Of a stretch of DNA of 27,829 bases, positions 23,511-27,829 are shown one piece after another. The notes beneath the pieces are model-generated. The model searched no databases, was not told where the DNA came from, and saw only the letters and a program-made list of their open reading frames with translations. A program made the position numbers and the translations under genes. The stretch is taken from positions 1 to 27,829 of IMG/VR virus record IMGVR_UViG_3300047563_000035; one strand, given 5' to 3'. Origin of the DNA: a virus. Positions within the stretch are counted from its first letter, which is position 1; each line of letters starts with the position of its first letter.

Positions 23511-24461
23511 TCAAAGATCGAGATCGAGAAAAACAGTATCCTTCGATGGCGGAGTGGGCGGGGTCGTTACACCCTCCACTTCATGCTGCCATTCGAGGAC
23601 ACGACGAACGAACTCGGGACCATCAGCGCCTTCGCCGATAATCTTGCCACCCCATCCGTCATCTTTCTGGTAAGGCTTGCAGAAGCCTTTGATGACAACA
23701 GAAGGCGTAGCCTGCTTGCCGATCTTGCCACCCTTGGCCTTTACGTCCGTCCTGAACACGCTGGCCGTGTCAGTTGCAGCCGGGTTGATGGTGCCCTCCA
23801 ACAAAGAGGCAACGTCAGGCTCGCCTCCTCCGTAGGCATCGAACACGGTGGAGTGTCCTTCCACCCCGGTAAAGCCGAACGTAGCGCCCTTGATGGTGCG
23901 GACGTAGGAACAGACTAGAACAGCTAGTAGAGGGTTCACACCGCCCTTGTAGAGCGCCAGCCATGTGTCCAGAGCCTTGGCCCCTTCCGTGCTGTAGCGA
24001 AGCACTTTGCAAATCCACATGGCTTGTGCCTGCGTCAGAGCGCCGGGACCGCAGAGCAGAATGACGCCGCCGTTCAGCAGGCTGTCATCATCGTCACGGT
24101 TCAGCACGAACTCGGAGAACGGGGATTCACGAGCCATCCACAGGATGATGGCATCCATGGCTTCTTCGCTGCACACCGACTTGCTGTGCTTCTTGCTGTG
24201 GCACGACAACACGAGGAACGGCTTGGCGTCCTTCGGATAGGTGGTGGTCCACGAGGTCGTGGACCACCTTTCGTCTTTGCTACGACGCACCTTGGTGTAA
24301 GCGTAGCCAATCCACGAGTGACAGGCAGTGTGAGGAGTGACGAACTCCTCACCGTCGAGATCGAGGCAAGTGCCTGAGCAAACGCCCGAGTCCCACTCCT
24401 CGTTAATCTCGATCAATTTCTTCTTGGCAGCCGCCAAAACCTTATCTGAAACGTCCGTCAT
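23511..24461 (-). CDS. Unknown protein of the peptide-ligase cluster, 316 aa
   Basis: No family recognised. The N-terminal part has a C-x3-C (VCSGTC) and a Cys/His-containing stretch (TPHTACHSW). The middle has a hydrophobic GGVILLCGPGALTQAQAMWICKVLRY. The C-terminal third is Gly/Lys-rich and ends acidic (VFLDLDL). The start at 24461 has GAGG 6 bases upstream and lies within the GGCT gene end (20-base overlap), so it is coupled to it. Its gene contains a perfect 12-bp inverted repeat (24243-24268) encoding a Ser/Thr/Trp run. It could be an adaptor, scaffold or the modified substrate. Confidence 0.75.
   Translation of the reverse strand: MTDVSDKVLAAAKKKLIEINEEWDSGVCSGTCLDLDGEEFVTPHTACHSWIGYAYTKVRRSKDERWSTTSWTTTYPKDAKPFLVLSCHSKKHSKSVCSEEAMDAIILWMARESPFSEFVLNRDDDDSLLNGGVILLCGPGALTQAQAMWICKVLRYSTEGAKALDTWLALYKGGVNPLLAVLVCSYVRTIKGATFGFTGVEGHSTVFDAYGGGEPDVASLLEGTINPAATDTASVFRTDVKAKGGKIGKQATPSVVIKGFCKPYQKDDGWGGKIIGEGADGPEFVRRVLEWQHEVEGVTTPPTPPSKDTVFLDLDL
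24243..24268. repeat. Perfect inverted repeat, 12-bp arms
   Basis: GGTGGTCCACGA (24243-24254), spacer GG, then TCGTGGACCACC (24257-24268). All 12 positions pair. It lies inside the coding sequence of the unknown 316-aa protein and would form a very stable RNA hairpin. Confidence 0.9.
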
Positions 24462-24807
24462 TCTCGCCTCGCTCTTGTTGAGTGTAAATAAGCCAGTCAC
24501 CGCAGGAAATCAGTCGTTGAGGATTGAACTCTTGATTGTACTCATAAATCCAGCCATCCAAAATCGGACGGCGGATATACAAGCTGTCAACCGTAAACTT
24601 CGGGTGGTACCCTTCGTAGGAGTCAACAGCATCCAAATCCTCCACCTCGATCTTCTCGCAAGTGACGAAGCTGTCACCGCCAAGGATGATGCCCGGATAC
24701 CATCCTAGATCGTACAGCTTTCCCGGTATCTGCACAGTTCTCGGCTCACCCGGACGCAGAGTTCCGTACACATAGACGGTGTGTCTCACCGATTTTGTCT
24801 CAGCCAC
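24442..24807 (-). CDS. Gamma-glutamylcyclotransferase-like (AIG2/GGCT) protein
   Basis: A 121-residue protein of the GGCT fold. VYVYGTLRPGE near the N-terminus is the substrate-binding YGxLxxG loop, LYDLGWYPGI follows, and AVDSYEGYHPKF contains the Glu expected as catalytic base, then YIRRP and IYEYN. Members release 5-oxoproline from gamma-glutamyl amines or peptides. Start: GGAGG abuts an ATG at 24813 but lies 6 bases before GTG 24807, so the GTG is favoured. It overlaps the upstream zinc-ribbon gene by 8 bases. It may recycle or cap gamma-glutamyl products of the ligases. Confidence 0.82.
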   Translation of the reverse strand: MAETKSVRHTVYVYGTLRPGEPRTVQIPGKLYDLGWYPGIILGGDSFVTCEKIEVEDLDAVDSYEGYHPKFTVDSLYIRRPILDGWIYEYNQEFNPQRLISCGDWLIYTQQERGENDGRFR

Positions 24808-24967
24808 CAGCATCCTCCACAGGGCACGGAACGTATTTGAATACGCTCAGGTTCATGGGCCACGGATAATGGATGCGGACAGCTTGATGCTTACCGTTCT
24901 CACCACCGCAGACAGGGCACTCGTTCACCGGCTCTTGGCGAAGAGTGCGAAGTGTCGACACGCTCAT
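24800..24967 (-). CDS. Zinc-knuckle microprotein, 55 aa
   Basis: Begins MSVSTLRTLRQEPVNE, then CPVCGGENGKH and later a single PCPVE cysteine: one C-x2-C knuckle plus one Cys and nearby His residues. The ATG overlaps the stop of the dioxygenase-like gene (ATGA) with GGGAG 10 bases upstream, and its end overlaps the GGCT gene. Coupling on both sides shows it belongs to the cluster. Small size makes it a candidate carrier or substrate, though that is a guess. Confidence 0.72.
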   Translation of the reverse strand: MSVSTLRTLRQEPVNECPVCGGENGKHQAVRIHYPWPMNLSVFKYVPCPVEDAGG

Positions 24968-25578
24968 TGGATCGTTACTCCCGGACAGTTGAGCCGAACC
25001 ATCGTGCGATAGCTGTCAACCTGCACAGGCAGGCTTTCGTGCAGCGTCGCCACGGTGCCGCAGTAGGCACGGTTGCGGTTCATGTGAAGGACAGCGAGAT
25101 TGTTCGTCTCGATGCTCGAACAGTCGCCACCTTCACCGATGGGACCGTCATAGGTGCCGATGAAAGCACGAGCGGCACTCACATTCGATGCGAGGATCAG
25201 AGCCTCGGGATCGGTGAAGTCGATATCATCCCAGCCTGCGCTCATATGGCTTCCACCGTGACCACCACGACCGCGATGACCGCCATAGCCACGATGACCA
25301 CCGCCACCATGCGCCGACAGCGACGGATGCCAGTAACCGTCAACATGAAGGCCGGGCCGACGCTGTGCTGTGCCAGCCGGAACGAACGCCTGATCTGCCA
25401 TGAAATAGATCGGCTGATCGGAAGTTATTCCAACCAACATGGCGTCAACCGTATTCTGCCAGTGTGCGAGATGGTCGGGAAGACCCTGCTCCTGATAGAA
25501 TGGGACCATGTAATGACGCTCCGCATTGAAGCCCGGAAAGAACACAGGGCCACGCTCTTGCATGATGCTCTGAAACAT
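24964..25578 (-). CDS. Putative 2OG/Fe(II) dioxygenase-like protein with Gly/His-rich loop
   Basis: A 204-residue protein. H78-x-D80 (GLHVDGYW) and H180 with R191 (LHESLPV...RTMVRLN) fit the HxD...H-x10-R pattern of 2-oxoglutarate/Fe(II) oxygenases, which hydroxylate peptides, amino acids or nucleobases. Between the halves is an odd low-complexity insertion (about 90-111) of Gly with five His and several Arg, which could bind metal. A strong site (AAGGAGG) precedes the ATG. It is the first gene of the cluster, downstream of a gene-poor stretch. I infer the family from residue pattern only; it could be another cupin-like protein. Confidence 0.55.
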   Translation of the reverse strand: MFQSIMQERGPVFFPGFNAERHYMVPFYQEQGLPDHLAHWQNTVDAMLVGITSDQPIYFMADQAFVPAGTAQRRPGLHVDGYWHPSLSAHGGGGHRGYGGHRGRGGHGGSHMSAGWDDIDFTDPEALILASNVSAARAFIGTYDGPIGEGGDCSSIETNNLAVLHMNRNRAYCGTVATLHESLPVQVDSYRTMVRLNCPGVTIQ

Positions 25579-25725
25579 CGCTACCTCCTTGTTGGTTGGT
25601 TGGTCTCTTGGGGTGGAGTTGCACCACCTAGTCCCTCATACTCTATTAGTAATCATCCGTTTTTAGACTGGCGATCCATTACCTAGCCACAACACCGGAG
25701 CGAAGTGGTTATGAGTTCGTGCACG

Positions 25726-26028
25726 TCATGTAGCCACACCAATGGGGTGCTTGCATTCGGCATCGTTGGTACGACGCTTAGGCTCTTTTTCAGAAACGGC
25801 AATTTTGTAAGAATTGCTGGGTTCCGGCACAGAGGAAATATCAGGCTGCTGACCAAGAGCCAGAAGGAAACAGGAACACAGGAGATCGAAATCACATTTT
25901 AGAACTAATGTCTAAGGTGATCTGGGCCGTGTCGGCACTACTTTTTGAGGAAAACCATTCAGATACTCGAATACTTTCTCTGTTTGATTACTGCACTTGC
26001 AAGTTGGCGTGAAAGTTACGGTTGTGAT
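25726..26028 (-). pseudogene. Coding-like frame interrupted by an amber codon, in a gene-poor stretch
   Basis: Bases 25579-26160 hold no confident gene. One - strand frame is open from 26028 to 25726 except for a TAG at 25914-25912. Upstream of it the translation ends EYLNGFPQKVVPTRPRSP and carries a C-x-C. Downstream it runs from a Cys/Leu-rich segment into PDISSVPEPSNSYKIAV and ends KHPIGVAT. Codon choice looks like the neighbouring genes, but there is no ATG/GTG/TTG with a ribosome site. It may be a decayed gene, two tiny genes with odd starts, or chance. A 28-codon GTG frame (MAKLLILPKSQ...) lies just upstream. No promoter could be identified. Confidence 0.3.
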
Positions 26029-26160
26029 TTATTCCAATCACTTAGCATTTACACTCCTACAGCCCTCTAATTACTAGCGTTAGCTCCAACCCTGCCGAAC
26101 CTGTTCCCATCTGGCTCTTGGGTAGAATAAGCAGTTTAGCCACATGCTTAGGTGAGGTTG

Positions 26161-26514
26161 TTACTTGTCGTCCTTGTCGAGCCACTTGTTGATGACAGCA
26201 CGAACCTTTGACACTTCGGGCGTCTCTAGCGCCTGTTTACCGGTTTCGCTGGCAGCGATCAGATAGAACGTATCCTTCGACGGCACGAGATTGGATGCGA
26301 TACCCAACACCAACGCCAGAGCGAGGATGAAAGGGAAGTAACGGAAACGAGCCGTGTAATCCCGATCATGCTGCCACTCGCCTAAACCGGCAGTGAAATA
26401 CAGCACGGTCATAGCCGCACTGAACAGCGCCAGAATGGTCGCAAAGAGCGCAACAGCCGTAGCACATTGCGGAAGAACATCGGCCCAATACAGGAGCCAC
26501 GATAGTTGGTTCAT
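26161..26514 (-). CDS. Membrane protein, 117 aa
   Basis: Three hydrophobic stretches: about residues 2-22, 17-42 (ATAVALFATILALFSAAMTVL) and 58-76 (FPFILALALVLGIASNLV), with a charged loop between (GEWQHDRDYTARFRYF) and a soluble Lys/Asp tail (EVSKVRAVINKWLDKDDK). AAGGAG lies 7 bases before the ATG. Likely sits in the inner membrane. The role is unknown; a holin-like or superinfection role cannot be told from sequence. Confidence 0.7.
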   Translation of the reverse strand: MNQLSWLLYWADVLPQCATAVALFATILALFSAAMTVLYFTAGLGEWQHDRDYTARFRYFPFILALALVLGIASNLVPSKDTFYLIAASETGKQALETPEVSKVRAVINKWLDKDDK

Positions 26515-26515
26515 T

Positions 26516-26794
26516 TTAGTCTCCTTCCAGTTGTTTCATTGCTGCACGATACTTGACACGCATATCCTCACGCCAGATGTGACGAATACCCTTAACAAAG
26601 GTTCCTCGTTCACATCTGGCGTGAGGCACATGCGAACCAATCACAAACGTCGCTTCACGCTTCTTCTCACACCACGAGCAAGGGCAGTCACGCCACCCTT
26701 TTTTGTGGCGAACGACACCTACGGACACCAAAGCGGCCACCCGCAGGTCTTGGGCACGCTCCGCAATGGCAGCCCGTAGGGTCGCAACGCTCAC
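26516..26794 (-). CDS. Hypothetical protein with CPCSWC motif, 92 aa
   Basis: Arg/Lys-rich protein with an N-terminal Ala-rich helix and a C-x-C-x2-C cluster (CPCSWCEKK) plus another Cys/His pair (HARCERG), a possible zinc site. The start is GTG overlapping the upstream stop (GTGA), so it is probably translated by coupling. It ends one base before the membrane protein ATG. Function unknown. Confidence 0.62.
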   Translation of the reverse strand: MSVATLRAAIAERAQDLRVAALVSVGVVRHKKGWRDCPCSWCEKKREATFVIGSHVPHARCERGTFVKGIRHIWREDMRVKYRAAMKQLEGD

Positions 26795-27150
26795 TTGGCG
26801 AGGTTGTAGAGATCGCCGAAGTCTGCTTTCTCGTCGGCCTTGGTGACGGCACGGGTCAGCTTGTCGATCTGTTCGCCGAGCTTTTTATTTTGCTCGACTT
26901 GTTCTTTGGTGAAGAGCGTTTCGCCGACGCCCTTGCCTTCTATGTCGAATCCCTGGTAGTTGGGCTTTATTCGACGCCGCTCATTCTCCAGAGCCGACAG
27001 CTTGTCGAGTCCGGCGACGATTGCATTCGCCTGCTTGGTCGCTTCGATGGCGGCGAAATGCTCGACCACCTGATTGCGGGTGCGCTCCGACAGATTTAGG
27101 AGCGTATCGGCGACGGCTTCGCGAATGGAAATCTGACGATCTTCGGGCAT
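26791..27150 (-). CDS. Coiled-coil hypothetical protein, 119 aa
   Basis: Almost entirely helical: heptad-like runs at about 8-60 and 82-110 (EQVEQNKKLGEQIDKLTRAV) with a basic/aromatic break (RRRIKPNYQGF) between them. GGAGG is 6 bases before the ATG. No catalytic motif. It could be a structural or scaffold-like protein; unknown. Confidence 0.68.
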   Translation of the reverse strand: MPEDRQISIREAVADTLLNLSERTRNQVVEHFAAIEATKQANAIVAGLDKLSALENERRRIKPNYQGFDIEGKGVGETLFTKEQVEQNKKLGEQIDKLTRAVTKADEKADFGDLYNLAK

Positions 27151-27174
27151 TGTAGTCCTCCATTGAAAATAATG

Positions 27175-27221
27175 CTTGACAAGAATAAACGCAGCAATTC
27201 AAGCACTTACTGCGTGTCAAG
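27175..27221. repeat. Interrupted inverted repeat
   Basis: CTTGACA (27175-27181) plus CGCAG (27190-27194) pair with CTGCG (27210-27214) plus TGTCAAG (27215-27221), 12 bp in all with an 8-base bulge on one arm. It lies between the 119-aa gene start and the tRNA-like fragment, 11 bases from the latter. Each arm also contains TTGACA, but no matching -10 box is seen at proper spacing. Confidence 0.65.
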
Positions 27222-27231
27222 AGGAAAAATG

Positions 27232-27281
27232 TGGTGTTCTAGGCAGGACTTGAACCTGCAACACGGTTAAGTGCATCAACC
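27232..27281 (-). other. 3' tRNA fragment with encoded CCA (no 5' half)
   Basis: On the - strand: CTAGAAC + A + CCA (3' acceptor strand, discriminator, CCA) preceded by a perfect T arm GCAGG-TTCAAGT-CCTGC. Before that is a 5-base variable region and a 5-bp arm with 7-base loop (GGTTG/TAACC, U33 in place, GCA at anticodon positions). No D arm and no 5' strand complementary to CTAGAAC occur upstream. Position 37 would be C, so the anticodon arm may be chance. It fits a phage attachment core derived from a host tRNA 3' end, or a relic of a phage tRNA. Confidence 0.55.
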
Positions 27282-27452
27282 ATGCCGTCCGCCAGTTTTT
27301 TCCAGGCGTTGGCGGAGTCGTATGCGTTTGGGCAAGTTACATCCTTTCTGCCACACAGCGGTATTGCCGCCGACATGGAACGATCCACCCCCAGGACATT
27401 GGCAGTTTACCCACTTGCCAAGGTGCAGCTGCGAGGCGTTGAAATACCCCAC
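27276..27452 (-). CDS. Possible small Cys/Gly-rich protein, 58 aa
   Basis: A GTG-started frame beginning MGYFNASQLHLGKWV, then CQCPGGGSF and a later GC, with an Arg/Lys-rich end (LPKRIRLRQRLEK). Codon choice looks phage-like, but the ribosome site is weak. Its stop falls just at the edge of the tRNA-like fragment. A competing 45-codon ATG frame (27239-27376) overlaps it. One of the two may be real. Confidence 0.35.
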   Translation of the reverse strand: MGYFNASQLHLGKWVNCQCPGGGSFHVGGNTAVWQKGCNLPKRIRLRQRLEKTGGRHG

Positions 27453-27462
27453 ATCGTCGGGC

Positions 27463-27829
27463 TTAGGCGACCGCCTTTAGCAACTCTCCGCCAGCGTCCT
27501 GATCTCCCTGATCCTCATTAGCCGGAATAACCCGGTCAAACTTGAGGGCGGAAACTCGCTGTGCAATGGCCTTGGCGCTCTCGATATCCTCCGGCGCAAC
27601 CTTACCATCGTCAATCTTTTTCTCGATCTGCTTGCCGATGCGAGTGACCATCTGCACCAGCTTGTGGAAGTCATAGACCACCCCTTCCGGATTCTGGTCG
27701 GCGAGATCGAAGAATGGGGTGAGATCACCCGCTTCGAGATCGAAGGGCGTATAACCCTTGGCGGTTTCCTTGAGGATACCCACCTTGTCGTTTTTGTCCA
27801 CGACGCGGATTGGCGTGTAGGTGTTGAAC
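27463..27829 (-). CDS. Hypothetical protein, 5' partial at window edge
   Basis: The frame is open through the window edge, so only the C-terminal about 121 residues are seen; an internal GTG lies at 27801. It reads FNTYTPIRVVDKNDKVGILK, then an acidic middle and a Lys/Glu helix (GKQIEKKIDDGKVAPEDIES), ending GGELLKAVA. No family recognised. Confidence 0.65.
   Translation of the reverse strand, partial: FNTYTPIRVVDKNDKVGILKETAKGYTPFDLEAGDLTPFFDLADQNPEGVVYDFHKLVQMVTRIGKQIEKKIDDGKVAPEDIESAKAIAQRVSALKFDRVIPANEDQGDQDAGGELLKAVA

Noticed and set aside
22665-23918. Long + strand open frame (417 codons) opposite the GATase and C26 genes
   Set aside because: It is antisense to two genes with clear catalytic motifs, has no ribosome site and its translation shows no recognisable domain; it arises from the codon bias of the - strand genes.
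24952-25686. + strand open frame (244 codons) opposite the dioxygenase-like gene
   Set aside because: The - strand frame has a strong ribosome site and HxD...H...R pattern; the + frame contains Thr/Met low-complexity from the Gly/His codons read backwards.
25705-25902. + strand 65-codon ORF in the gene-poor stretch
   Set aside because: It has the wrong orientation for the region, a poor ribosome site and no motif; the opposite-strand frame reads better as protein.
27232-27307. Complete tRNA-Cys(GCA)
   Set aside because: No D arm and no 5' acceptor strand pairing with CTAGAAC is found upstream, and position 37 would be C; kept only as a 3' fragment.
27239-27376. 45-codon - strand ORF overlapping the tRNA fragment
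   Set aside because: It overlaps a longer, equally plausible frame and has only a loose purine-rich site; not enough to list as a gene.
1-27829. CRISPR arrays, insertion sequences or an integrase gene
   Set aside because: No spaced direct repeats, transposase motifs or tyrosine/serine recombinase motifs were seen on either strand.

Overview
This window is part of a tailed bacteriophage genome, probably a short-tailed (T7-relative) virus of a Gram-negative host. The evidence is a T7-type replication set (family A DNA polymerase, primase-helicase, endonuclease I, SSB with acidic tail), a T7-lysozyme-like amidase, a two-component spanin pair (implying an outer membrane), host-type sigma70 promoters and tight, often overlapping gene packing. 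The combination with ThyX, a cobalamin-dependent ribonucleotide reductase and an HD nucleotidase recalls marine or alphaproteobacterial podoviruses of the SIO1/cobavirus type. That placement is inference, not a sequence match.

Layout. Bases 1-4602 (+ strand) hold the end of a very large virion-associated polyvalent protein with an ADP-ribosyltransferase-like domain and a C-terminal M15 peptidase, then a lysis cassette: small coiled-coil/TM protein, amidase endolysin, small membrane protein (holin candidate), i-spanin and o-spanin. A bidirectional terminator (4604-4656) separates this from the rest of the window, which is read entirely from the - strand.

From 4664 to about 17.7 kb lies the nucleotide and DNA replication region: class II RNR, ThyX, HD phosphohydrolase, MazZ-like dATP/dGTP diphosphohydrolase, DEDD exonuclease with zinc ribbon, SleB-like hydrolase, endonuclease I, a PD-(D/E)XK nuclease, SSB, metallophosphoesterase, DNA polymerase, primase-helicase and an HAD protein. 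Several zinc-ribbon or hypothetical microproteins sit between them. Three near-consensus sigma70 promoters (12129-12156, 16870-16898, 17787-17814) drive successive blocks.

From 17.8 to 25.6 kb there is a compact cluster that looks like a dedicated peptide/amide-bond metabolism system: ATP-grasp ligase, Amidoligase_2, an unknown protein, phiEco32-like COOH-NH2 ligase type 2, class II glutamine amidotransferase with zinc ribbon, class I/C26 glutamine amidotransferase, another unknown protein, gamma-glutamylcyclotransferase-like protein, a zinc-ribbon microprotein, and a protein with an HxD...H...R pattern suggestive of a 2-oxoglutarate/Fe(II) dioxygenase. This is the most interesting part of the window. 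Glutamine amidotransferases could supply ammonia, three ligases could form amide bonds, and the C26 and GGCT-like enzymes could trim or recycle gamma-glutamyl products. The final substrate cannot be read from the sequence.

The right end (25.6-27.8 kb) has a gene-poor stretch with a decayed-looking reading frame, a membrane protein, two small hypothetical proteins, an inverted repeat next to a 3'-tRNA fragment with encoded CCA (possible attachment core or tRNA relic), and a partial gene running off the window.
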